A stretch of DNA of 64,000 nt from NCBI GenBank assembly GCA_963808965.1, contig CAWEHU010000015.1, forward strand, positions 1 to 64,000, written 5' to 3'. The notes under the pieces were generated by a model. That model searched no databases. It was given only the letters and a program-made list of their open reading frames with translations, and was not told where the DNA came from. Position 1 is the stretch's first letter; each line of letters begins with the position of its first letter. The translations under genes and the position numbers were made by a program. Source of the DNA: CAWEHU01 sp963808965 (GTDB lineage Bacteria > Pseudomonadota > Alphaproteobacteria > Acetobacterales > Acetobacteraceae). Below, piece after piece: positions 35,763 through 43,922 of this stretch.

Positions 35763-36632
35763 TTAGCGGGTTCGCGGCATCGGAAAGGTCCGCGCGAGGC
35801 CTTCGCGGAGCGGAATCGGATGCACGCCAAGCGTCTCGGTCATGGCCCCGATATCGAACGCCTTGTCCTCCAGCAGACGGCGAATCTCGGCGGGACTAAT
35901 CGCCGGGATCAGCGGAAGGAACCGCGTGAGGGCGGCGGCAGCCATGAGCGGCGCGGCGGGGATGGGCAGTATGCGCGAGGCGGGCAGGCCGGCGGCGTGC
36001 GCGACCTCGCGAACGAAATCGGCGTAGGGAAGGGGGGCAGGGCCGGCAATCGTGATGGTGTGCGGCCCGCGCCAGGCGATGTCGAGAGCGGCGCGGAGAC
36101 AGCGGGTCACGTCATCCTGATAGATGGGCTGGACCAGGGCCTTGCCGCCAGCCGGCAGCGGCAGGACAGGGAGGCGACGCAACAACGCGGCAAGGCGCTG
36201 CACATTGTCCTCGCCTGCCGCGCCATAGATCATCGTCGGGTGCAGCATCACGCCGCTGCGCCCGGAGCCCAGGAAAGCTGCCTGACCCGCCAGCACGCCT
36301 CGCGCGTGCTCATCGGGCCAGCGGGTGAATTTGCGCGTGCTGCCGAGGAAGACGAAACGTGCGTCGGGCGGCGCGGCTTTCAGGATCGCCGGCGCATGGC
36401 GGGCGTGCGCGCAGGAGACGATACAGGTCGCGTCACGCAGGGCATCCCGGAGCCCAGCCGGCTCGGTCAGGTCGGCGCGGCGCGGTTCACCGGAACCGGA
36501 GAGGCCCCCCTCGGTCCATTTAGCGGGATTGCGGATTACCGGGACGAAGGGCAGCCGCTCGGTCGCCAGCGCCTGGCACAGCGCGGCGCCCGAGCGGCCC
36601 GAGGCTCCGATGATATGGATCGGCCCGGTCAC
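35763..36632 (-). CDS. NAD(P)-binding (NmrA/atypical SDR) protein
   Basis: A 289-residue Rossmann protein. Residues 3-17 carry the dinucleotide-binding glycine motif (IHIIGASGRSGAALC). The middle has RFVFLGSTRKFTRWPD and MLHPTMIYGAAGEDNVQRLA; there the Tyr of the NAD-dependent epimerase type is in MIYG. It resembles atypical SDRs that bind NAD(P) to sense or act on sugars or quinones. The substrate is not evident. It is on the same strand as tupA, 57 bases downstream, and may be co-transcribed. Confidence 0.75.
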   Translation of the reverse strand: MTGPIHIIGASGRSGAALCQALATERLPFVPVIRNPAKWTEGGLSGSGEPRRADLTEPAGLRDALRDATCIVSCAHARHAPAILKAAPPDARFVFLGSTRKFTRWPDEHARGVLAGQAAFLGSGRSGVMLHPTMIYGAAGEDNVQRLAALLRRLPVLPLPAGGKALVQPIYQDDVTRCLRAALDIAWRGPHTITIAGPAPLPYADFVREVAHAAGLPASRILPIPAAPLMAAAALTRFLPLIPAISPAEIRRLLEDKAFDIGAMTETLGVHPIPLREGLARTFPMPRTR

Positions 36633-36689
36633 GAGGGCTCGCGATACCGGCGTGGCCCCCCGAACGGCGGCGGAGGAGATGTGCGGCGC

Positions 36690-37538
36690 TCAGGGTTCTG
36701 GGTCGCTCGCAGGATGGAACAAGCGCTCCCCAGCGACCACGTAGGCGCCGATGGCCTGTTGCCCTTCCGGTGAGACCAGCCAGTCCGCCAGCCTTTGAGC
36801 GGGTTCATGACTTTCCGGGGAATGCTCCTTCGGATTGAGCGTAATGACGTCGTAGCGGTTCAGCAGGTCACGGTCGCCCTCGACCATAATCCGCAGTTCG
36901 CGCTTGTTGGCAAAGCTGAGCCAAGTGCCCCGGTCGGCAAGCGTGTAGGCATCCATTGCTGCGGCTACATTTAGTGCCGCGCCCATCCCGCCGCCGATGG
37001 CACGGTACCAGCCTCCTTTTCCCTGTTCAGGGTCGACCCCGGCTGCTTTCCAAAGGCGCTTTTCCTTGGCCTCGGTGCCGCTTTTGTCGCCCCGCGAGAC
37101 GAACGGGGCCTGCGCGTCCCGGATCGCCTTGAACGCGGCGACCGCATTATGGGTCCCACGGATATGGGCCGGGTCAGCCGCGGGTCCGACAATGATGAAA
37201 TCATTCCAGGCGATCTCCTTCCTGGCTACGCCGTGACCTGCGGCCATGAATGCCTGCTCGGCATCCGGGTCGTGAACCAGCACAAGATCGGCATCACCGC
37301 GCGCCGCGATCGCCAATGCTTGCCCGGTGCCGACCGCCACCACGCGGACTTCGATCCCGGTTTTACGGGTGAACGCCGGCAATATGTGCTGCAATAGCCC
37401 GCTATCCTCGACCGAGGTGGTGGAGGCGAGCACGATCGATGAGCTCGACCCGACATCTCCAGCCGCCGTTGAAAGACACGCAGCGAACAGCGCCAGTGCG
37501 GAGAATAGCGTGGCCGAAAGGATGCGGCAGAACTTCAC
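36690..37538 (-). CDS. tupA: tungstate-type ABC transporter substrate-binding protein TupA
   Basis: A 282-residue exported protein. The N-terminus is a signal sequence; FAAC near residue 20 could be a lipobox. The TupA signature TTSVEDSGLLQHILPAF is present, followed by VGTGQALAIAARGDADLVLV, FIIVGPAADPAHIRG, PFVSRGDKSGTEAKEKRLW and LSFANKRELRIMVEGDRDLL. These define the tungstate-binding branch, as opposed to ModA. It overlaps tupB by four bases (ATGA). Confidence 0.88.
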   Translation of the reverse strand: MKFCRILSATLFSALALFAACLSTAAGDVGSSSSIVLASTTSVEDSGLLQHILPAFTRKTGIEVRVVAVGTGQALAIAARGDADLVLVHDPDAEQAFMAAGHGVARKEIAWNDFIIVGPAADPAHIRGTHNAVAAFKAIRDAQAPFVSRGDKSGTEAKEKRLWKAAGVDPEQGKGGWYRAIGGGMGAALNVAAAMDAYTLADRGTWLSFANKRELRIMVEGDRDLLNRYDVITLNPKEHSPESHEPAQRLADWLVSPEGQQAIGAYVVAGERLFHPASDPEP

Positions 37539-38254
37539 GACTGGATTCTCTCGTGTAATGGAAATCGGCGGGCGCCGCTGATCGCGAATGCAGCGGCGCT
37601 GACCGCGATGCTGATAGCGACCAGCACGAGGCCGAGTGCCAGGGCGAATGCCAGATTGCCCTTGCTCGTCTCCAAGGCGATCGCCGTGGTCATCGTCCGG
37701 GTATATCCGGCGATGTTCCCACCCACGATGATGATCGCGCCCACCTCAGAGATCGTCCGTCCGAAACCAGCAAGGACGGTCGTCAGAAGCTGGGCCTGAC
37801 CGATTGCCAATAAGTGGGGGATCGACCCCAAGGGGCTGGCCCCATCCACCTGCAATGCCGGTCCATACTCCTTCCAGATTCCCTCCAAGCTGCGGTGAGC
37901 CAGGGCCGTGACGATTGGCAGGGCGAGCAGGATCTGGGCCATCACCATCGCGCTCGGAGTAAACAGGAGGCCGAGTCCACCGAACGGGCCGGACCGTGAG
38001 AGCAGCAAATAGAGAATGAGGCCGACCACGACCGGCGGCAGGCCGAGTAGCGCATTGGCGAGGAGAATGAGTGCGCGGCGGCCAGGAAACCGCAAAACCG
38101 CGAGCGCCGCACCCAGCGGCAAGCCGGTCGCCGCAGCGATGAGCGTCGCCGAGGCGCTCACAGTGAGCGACAGACCCACAACGCGCAGCAGCGTGAGGTC
38201 CGGGCCAAGCAGGAGACCGATCGCGAGGCGGCAGGCTTCGAGAATGTCGGCCAA
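37535..38254 (-). CDS. tupB: tungstate-type ABC transporter permease TupB
   Basis: A 239-residue permease with about five or six hydrophobic segments and the contact loop GPALQVDGASPLGSIPHLLA of the BPD family. GFGRTISEVGAIIIVGGNIAGY and TRTMTTAIALETSKGNLAFA match TupB. It is the upstream gene of tupB-tupA. The usual ATPase, TupC, is not adjacent on either side: downstream is the NmrA-like gene and upstream a divergent SDR gene. Confidence 0.88.
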   Translation of the reverse strand: MADILEACRLAIGLLLGPDLTLLRVVGLSLTVSASATLIAAATGLPLGAALAVLRFPGRRALILLANALLGLPPVVVGLILYLLLSRSGPFGGLGLLFTPSAMVMAQILLALPIVTALAHRSLEGIWKEYGPALQVDGASPLGSIPHLLAIGQAQLLTTVLAGFGRTISEVGAIIIVGGNIAGYTRTMTTAIALETSKGNLAFALALGLVLVAISIAVSAAAFAISGARRFPLHERIQS

Positions 38255-38487
38255 TGCTACCGCGTGGAGGGGACGGTGGACGGGAAGGATGCTTAGCGAT
38301 GGTTAAGCCCTCTCGCCAATGCAGGCCGCCGTCAACGGCCTTAAGCCGTGCTGATAGGGGAGGGGCACGCTTTCGTCCGATGTGCGAAGCTCGCCGCATA
38401 AGGGGTCTGTCCCGACCGGCAACCGCCATGCCTGCGCCCCGTTGAGCCCGAGCCGCCGGGCTTTTCCGGATCAGTGAGGAGAGCACG

Positions 38488-39468
38488 ATGCGAGACTTGC
38501 GCAACAGCACCGTCGTCATCACCGGCGCGTCCAGCGGCATCGGCCGTGCGGCGGCGCTGGCTTTCGCGCGTGAGGGCGCCAATCTCGCGCTGATCGCCAG
38601 ACGCAGCAACGCGCTCCAGGAACTGGCGGCCGAGTGCGCGGCCAAGGGCGTGCGCGCGATCGCCCTCCCCGTGGATGTCACCGACGCGGACGCAGTGCGC
38701 CGCGCCGCCGAGACCGCTTCCCGTCGATCCGGGCGGATCGATGTGTGGATCAACAACGCGGGCGTAGGCGCGGTGGGCCGGTTCACGGACACGCCGGTCG
38801 AGGCGCATGACCAAGTCGTGCTCACCAATCTGATCGGCTACATCCACGGCGCCCATGCCGTGCTGCCCTACTTCCAGCGGCAGCCGACGGGCGGCGTCCT
38901 CATCAACACGATCTCCTTCGGCGGCTGGGTGCCCGCGCCCTTCGCCGCGGCTTATGCCGCGAGCAAATTCGGGTTGCGGGGGCTCTCCGACAGTCTGCGC
39001 GCCGAATTGGGAGACTATCCGCTGATCCATATCTGCGACGTCTTTCCCTCTTTCATGGACACCCCCGGCGTGCAGCACGGCGCCAACTATACCGGGCGAG
39101 AGCTCAAACCCGCGCCGCCCGTGTACGCGCCCGAGCGAGCGGCGGAGGCGATGGTGCGGCTCGCGCGCAATCCGCGAGACGCCGTGACCGTCGGCGCGGT
39201 CGCGAGCCTCGCCCGGATTGGCTACGCGCTGCTCCCGGGCCTTAGCCGGTGGATGATGCGCAGAGTCATCGAGACCTATCTGCGCCAGGCCTCGGACAGG
39301 GGCGTGACCAGCGGCAATCTGTTCCGGCCGGTCCGCCGGGGCCGCACGGCTAAAGGCGGATGGCGCGCTCCCGGCAAACGGGCTCTGGGCGCCGCCGGCC
39401 TCTCGGGGCTGGCGCTGGTCGCTGGGTTCTATCTCGCGCAAGCCGGAACGCGCTCCAGCGGCTCGTAG
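38488..39468 (+). CDS. short-chain dehydrogenase/reductase
   Basis: A 326-residue classical SDR with an extended C-terminus. The cofactor motif TGASSGIGRAA is at residues 12-22, NNAGVGAVGRFTD follows, and the catalytic Ser and YxxxK are in NTISFGGW and AAYAASKFGLRGLS. DVFPSFMDTPG lies after the active site. A hydrophobic segment near the end (GAAGLSGLALVAGFYLA) suggests membrane association. The substrate is unknown. It runs divergently from tupB and is followed 18 bases later by the retropepsin-like gene. Confidence 0.88.
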   Translation: MRDLRNSTVVITGASSGIGRAAALAFAREGANLALIARRSNALQELAAECAAKGVRAIALPVDVTDADAVRRAAETASRRSGRIDVWINNAGVGAVGRFTDTPVEAHDQVVLTNLIGYIHGAHAVLPYFQRQPTGGVLINTISFGGWVPAPFAAAYAASKFGLRGLSDSLRAELGDYPLIHICDVFPSFMDTPGVQHGANYTGRELKPAPPVYAPERAAEAMVRLARNPRDAVTVGAVASLARIGYALLPGLSRWMMRRVIETYLRQASDRGVTSGNLFRPVRRGRTAKGGWRAPGKRALGAAGLSGLALVAGFYLAQAGTRSSGS

Positions 39469-39486
39469 CGTTCGCAGGCGCGAGAG

Positions 39487-40461
39487 ATGCGTCGGCACCC
39501 GTTCCGCCTTTTGGAGGTGCTGTCGGGCGTGGCCGGCCGCCTCGTCGCCGCGGTGATCTGGCTTCCGCTCGTGCTATTGGCGACCGCGCCGGCGCGCGCG
39601 GCCTGCGAGATCGTCAGGGTCGGTGAGTCTCCGGTCAGTGACGTATTGGGCTTTGTCGTCATCCCGGCCTCGATCGACGGTCAAAGAGTGTCGCTGCTGC
39701 TCGACACGGGTGCCGCTGCTGGGCTGGTCACGCCGGATGCTGCCGCGCGGCTCGGTTTACCCGGCGATCCGCAGCACGTCACATTGCTCCAGGGCACCGG
39801 AGGAGATGCCGGTTGGACCCCGCACGTGCTGATCCCGCGGCTCGAAATCGGCGGGTTGATGGTGCACGGGATAACGGCTCCGCTCGGCGGGCTTCCTGCG
39901 CTGCCTCGAGTTGTCCCCGCCGTGGCGGGATTACTGGGCGCGGACCTGTTGTCCCGGTTCGACCTGGAAATCGACCTTCGGGAGCACCGGGTTGCGTTCT
40001 ACCGCGTGACCGAGGGCGGAGAGCCGGGACTGTGTGAGGAAGCCGCTTTGCCTCCCTGGAAAGGAGCGTTCGACACGATTCCCCTCCGCCGGTCCGGCGA
40101 CCGCCTCCTGGCCGATATCGAGGTGAACGGGCAAAGCATGACCGCGCTGATCGACACCGGCGCGCGCTCGCTCATCCTCAGCACACCCAGCGCCGAGCGG
40201 CTGGGTGTTAGCCCCGAGGCGCTGGCGCGCGATCCGGGCGGCATCACAGGGGGCGTCGACATGCGAGAGGTGCTGTTCCACTGGCATCGTTTCGCCTCCT
40301 TGCGCATAGGGCGCGAGACGATCCGCAACCCGGAACTCACTGTGTCCTCGCTGGACGAGGAGGCGGACCTGCTTCTCGGATCGACCTACTTCGCAACCCG
40401 ACGCGTGTGGCTGTCGTACGCGACTGGCCGCATGTTCGTGCAGCCATCCTCGGGACGGTAA
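39487..40461 (+). CDS. exported aspartic protease with two retropepsin-like lobes
   Basis: A 324-residue protein. Residues 1-38 form a signal peptide ending APARA. The mature protein has two retropepsin-like halves. The first has catalytic Asp73 in LLLDTGAAAGLV, with hydrophobic-hydrophobic-Gly in AGLLGADLLSRFDLEIDL. The second has Asp223 in ALIDTGARSLIL, with DLLLGSTYFATRRVWLSY. Each half thus carries a full set of retropepsin elements, so the chain may fold like a covalent dimer in the periplasm. Substrates are unknown. Confidence 0.8.
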   Translation: MRRHPFRLLEVLSGVAGRLVAAVIWLPLVLLATAPARAACEIVRVGESPVSDVLGFVVIPASIDGQRVSLLLDTGAAAGLVTPDAAARLGLPGDPQHVTLLQGTGGDAGWTPHVLIPRLEIGGLMVHGITAPLGGLPALPRVVPAVAGLLGADLLSRFDLEIDLREHRVAFYRVTEGGEPGLCEEAALPPWKGAFDTIPLRRSGDRLLADIEVNGQSMTALIDTGARSLILSTPSAERLGVSPEALARDPGGITGGVDMREVLFHWHRFASLRIGRETIRNPELTVSSLDEEADLLLGSTYFATRRVWLSYATGRMFVQPSSGR

Positions 40462-40530
40462 AAGGGGGCGTGGTTCCCCACCCAGAAACTCCGTGCGAAA
40501 CTGCCCAGGCTTACGGAAGGGGAGGCGGTC

Positions 40531-41535
40531 GTGCTCAGGCTGGGATACAAGGCGTCGGCTGAGCAGTTCGGACCGGGGCAGCTGCTGGATTTCGGCTGCG
40601 CTGCGGAACAGGCCGGGTTCGACTCCGTCTTCATCAGCGACCACTTCCAGCCCTGGAAGCACACGGACGGACATGCGCCGTCCTCGCTCGTCTGGCTCGG
40701 CGCGCTAGGCGCACGCACCTCCCGCATCGTGCTGGGAACGAGCGTGATGACGCCTACCTTCCGCTATCATCCCTCCATCATCGCGCAGGCTTTCGGCACC
40801 TTGGGCGTTCTGTGTCCGGGGCGGGTGGTGCTTGGCGTCGGCACCGGCGAGTCGCTCAACGAGGTGCCGTCGACGGGCATGAAATGGCCGGAGTTCAAGG
40901 AGCGGTTCGCCCGGCTGCGCGAGTCGATCGCGCTTATCCGCCAACTCTGGCGCGAAGAGCGCGTCACCTTCGAGGGCCAGTATTACCGGACCGAGAACGC
41001 GACGATCTATGACAAGCCGGAGACGCCCGTTCCGATCTATGTCGCGGCCGCGGGTGCGCTCGTTGCCAAATATGCGGGCCGTGCCGGAGACGGTTTCATC
41101 TGCACGAGCGGCAAGGCGCGGGAGCTCTACACGGAGACGCTGTTGCCCAAGGTCGAGGAAGGTCTGGCGGATGCCGGACGCGACACGGCCGGGTACGAGA
41201 AAATGATCGAGATGAAGGTATCCTTCGACACCGACCGCCAGCGTGCTCTTGCGGATACGAAGCACTGGGCCGCCCTCGCCTTGTCCCCGGAGGAGAAGAC
41301 GCATGTGGAGGACCCGCGCGAGATGGAGCGGCTCGCCGATGCGCTGCCCGTGGAGAGAACGGCGAGCCGGTGGATCGTTTCGGATGATCCGGAGGAGCAG
41401 GTCGACCGGATCCGACCCTATGTCGAGATGGGATTCCGTCATCTTGTGTTCCATGCGCCGGGGCCGGACCAGCTGCGCTTCCTGCGTCTCTATGGGGAGC
41501 GCGTGCTCCCGAGATTGCGGCAGGCATTCGCCTGA
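40531..41535 (+). CDS. fgd: F420-dependent glucose-6-phosphate dehydrogenase (FGD-type LLM enzyme)
   Basis: A 334-residue luciferase-like (LLM) TIM-barrel protein. The whole-length pattern LRLGYKASAEQFGPGQLLDF, FISDHFQPWKHTDGHAP, LGARTSRIVLGTSVMTPTFR, VVLGVGTGESLNEVPSTG and QYYRTENATIYDKPE matches FGD1, which oxidises glucose-6-phosphate and reduces F420. Position first in a gene set for F420 biosynthesis supports this. Related F420-dependent sugar-phosphate or hydroxymycolate enzymes are possible alternatives. GTG 40531 has GGGGAGG just upstream. It is five bases from cofE. Confidence 0.88.
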   Translation: MLRLGYKASAEQFGPGQLLDFGCAAEQAGFDSVFISDHFQPWKHTDGHAPSSLVWLGALGARTSRIVLGTSVMTPTFRYHPSIIAQAFGTLGVLCPGRVVLGVGTGESLNEVPSTGMKWPEFKERFARLRESIALIRQLWREERVTFEGQYYRTENATIYDKPETPVPIYVAAAGALVAKYAGRAGDGFICTSGKARELYTETLLPKVEEGLADAGRDTAGYEKMIEMKVSFDTDRQRALADTKHWAALALSPEEKTHVEDPREMERLADALPVERTASRWIVSDDPEEQVDRIRPYVEMGFRHLVFHAPGPDQLRFLRLYGERVLPRLRQAFA

Positions 41536-41540
41536 GAGGC

Positions 41541-42314
41541 ATGAGCCGGATCGCCTCGCTCGAACTGCTGGCCCTCCCCGGTGTGCCGATCGTGCGTCCG
41601 GGCGACGATTTGCCGGCGCTGATCGGGGACGCGCTGGACCGCTTGGCGGTCGCGCCAAAAGCGAACGACGTGCTCGTGATCGCACAGAAAATCGTCTCCA
41701 AGGCCGAAGGACGCTACGTCGTTTTGGCGGATGTCGAGCCTTCGCCCGAGGCGGTCGCGCTCGGTGCGGAGATCGGCAAGGATGCACGGCTCGTGCAAGT
41801 GATCCTGTCGGAATCGGTGCGGGTCGTGCGCAAGCGCGCCAACCTGCTCATCATGCAACACCGGCTCGGGTTCGTGATGGCAAACGCGGGCGTGGACCAC
41901 TCGAATGTGGAGTCCGACAGTGCCGCGGAACGCGTGCTGCTGCTGCCTCGCGACCCGGACGCCAGCGCCGCTTCCATTCGTGCGCGGCTCGGCGCGCGAT
42001 TCGGCATCGCTCCTTCAGTGATCGTGAATGACAGTTTCGGCCGGCCCTGGAGGCGCGGGGTAACGGGCGTCGCGATCGGTGCGGCGGGGCTGCCCTCGCT
42101 CGTGGACATGCGCGGCAAGCCCGATCTTGTCGGCCGTCCGTTGCAGGTGACACTGGTCGCACTCGCCGACGAGATCGCGGCGGCGGCTTCGCTCGTGATG
42201 GGGCAAGCCGACGAGGGCCAGCCAGCGGTGCTCGTTCGCGGGCTCGGCTGGTCCGCACCGGAAGCTCCCGTGTCGCAACTGGTCCGACCCGCGGAAGAGG
42301 ATCTGTTCCGGTGA
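41541..42314 (+). CDS. cofE: coenzyme F420-0:L-glutamate ligase CofE
   Basis: A 257-residue GTP-dependent ligase that adds glutamate to F420-0. Motifs: LALPGVPIVRPGDDLPALI, VLVIAQKIVSKAEGRYVVL, FVMANAGVDHSNVESD, VIVNDSFGRPWRRGVTGVAI and LVDMRGKPDLVGRPLQVT. The length is that of stand-alone CofE. The nitroreductase-like C-terminal domain of actinobacterial FbiB is absent. It overlaps cofD by four bases (GTGA). Confidence 0.93.
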   Translation: MSRIASLELLALPGVPIVRPGDDLPALIGDALDRLAVAPKANDVLVIAQKIVSKAEGRYVVLADVEPSPEAVALGAEIGKDARLVQVILSESVRVVRKRANLLIMQHRLGFVMANAGVDHSNVESDSAAERVLLLPRDPDASAASIRARLGARFGIAPSVIVNDSFGRPWRRGVTGVAIGAAGLPSLVDMRGKPDLVGRPLQVTLVALADEIAAAASLVMGQADEGQPAVLVRGLGWSAPEAPVSQLVRPAEEDLFR

Positions 42315-43253
42315 GCCGGGTTGTCGCACTTTCAGGCGGGATTGGCGGGGCCAAGCTGGTACTGGGCCTAAGCCGCGTGCTGCCGCCCGAGGATGTGATG
42401 GTCATCGGCAACACCGGCGATGACTTCGAGCATCTTGGGCTCAGTATCTCGCCCGATCTCGACACGATCATGTACACCTTGGCGGGGACTCGATAACCCG
42501 CTGCTCGGTTGGGGTCGGCGCGACGAGACCTGGTCGTTCATGGAGACCCTGGGCACATTCGCCGGCGAGACGTGGTTCCGGCTCGGCGATCGTGACCTCG
42601 CGGTGCACGTCGAGCGCACGCGGCGGCTGCGCGCGGGGGAAACACTATCGGCGATCACAGGCGATTTCTGTAGGCGTCTTGGAATCGGGCCGCGCCTGCT
42701 GCCGATGAGCGACGATCCCGTGCGGACCCGCGTGCGAACCGATGAGGGCTGGCTCGATTTTCAGGACTATTTCGTTCGGCGTCAGTGCCGTCCGGTGGTG
42801 CGGGCGCTCGCTTTCGCCGGAGCCGAGCAAGCGGCGGCGAACCCCCAATTACTGTCGGCGCTCGCCGATCCTCTGTTGCGCGCGGTCGTCATCTGTCCGT
42901 CCAATCCGTTCATCAGCGTGGAGCCGATCCTCGCCGTGCCGGGCGTGCGCGAAGCCGTCGCCGCATGCGGCGCCCCGGTGCTGGCCGTCTCGCCCATCGT
43001 GGGTGGGCGCGCGGTGAAAGGCCCGACGGCGAAAATGATGCGCGAACTCGGGCTCGAAGTAAGCGCCGCGACGGTCGCCGAGCGTTATCGGGATTTGCTG
43101 GACGGCTACGTGGTGGACGAAGCGGACGGGGCCGGGGTCGCCGGTGTGCGCGTGTTCCCAGCATCCAGCTTGATGACAAGTCTCGCCGAAAAGGAGGCAT
43201 TGGCGCGCGCTGTGCTGGATGCGGCCGACGCGATCCGGCGCGACCGTGCATGA
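42311..43253 (+). CDS. cofD: 2-phospho-L-lactate transferase CofD (frame broken near 42486)
   Basis: A protein of about 313 residues that transfers the phospholactyl-type group to FO. It begins VVALSGGIGGAKLVLGLSRV, then IGNTGDDFEHLGLSISPDLD and TIMYTLAG. After one extra G at 42484-42487 the sequence continues in the +1 frame as LDNPLLGWGRRDETWSFMET and ends with VCPSNPF-type ICPSNPFISVEPILAVPG and SPIVGGRAVKGPTAKMM. The break adjoins a GACTC site. Length minus one base gives whole codons. It overlaps cofC by four bases (ATGA). Confidence 0.92.
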
Positions 43254-43922
43254 GTGCGCCGGATATCTGGGCCGTCGTGCCCGTGAAGGAGATAGAGGGC
43301 GCCAAGCAACGTCTCTCTTCTCTGTTGACGCCGGCTCAGCGGCGCGCGCTGGCCGAAGCGATGGCGGCGGATGTGCTCGCGGTGCTCGCGCGCGTGCCGG
43401 CGCTTGCGGGAATAATGGTGTGCACCGTCGATCCCATCGCGATCCGGCTCGCCGCACGATGCGGGGCGCGCGTGCTCACCGATGGGGCGCGCGACGGTCA
43501 CACCGGCGCGGTGATGGCGGCGGCCCGGATGCTCGCGCGGGAAGGGAGGGGCGGTATGCTTACCGTGCCGGGAGACCTTCCCCGCCTCACTCGATTCGGA
43601 GGTTGCCGCGGTGCTGGAGGCGCATCGCCCGGCGCCGTCCTTCACCATCGTTCCAGCGCACGATGAGCGTGGCTCGAACGCCGTCCTGATGTCGCCTCCG
43701 GAGGCGGTGCCGCTCCGCTTCGGGGACGACAGCTTCCTGCCACATCTCGCGGCGGCGCGGCGCGCGGGGATCGAACCGGCGGTTCTACGCCTCCCCGGGA
43801 TTGGCATGGACGTGGACCATCCGGCTGACCTCGCGGTCCTCATGCGCATGGATCCGCCCATGCGCAACCGGACCTTCACGTTGCTGGAACGCCTCGGCTT
43901 ACTGACGGCCGGTACGGCGTGA
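43250..43922 (+). CDS. cofC: phospholactate/PEP guanylyltransferase CofC (frame broken near 43590)
   Basis: A protein of about 223 residues that activates a phospho-C3 acid with GTP to feed CofD. It has the N-terminal VVPVKEIEGAKQRLSSLLTP, a nucleotidyltransferase start, and MLTVPGDLPRL. After a one-base insertion the +1 frame continues EVAAVLEAHRPAPSFTIVPA, HDERGSNAVLMSPP and GIGMDVDHPADLAVLM. The break lies beside a GATTC site. The substrate may be 2-phospholactate, PEP or 3-phosphoglycerate, and cannot be told from sequence here. It overlaps the end of the convergent fbiC by 47 bases. Confidence 0.9.

Noticed and set aside
37746..38828. 360-codon minus-strand frame over tupB and the SDR start
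   Set aside because: It is Ser/Arg/Pro-rich, out of frame with both real genes and covers an obvious divergent promoter region.
38341..39498. 385-codon minus-strand frame opposite the SDR gene
   Set aside because: Composition is that of an antisense frame; the SDR on the plus strand has all catalytic motifs.
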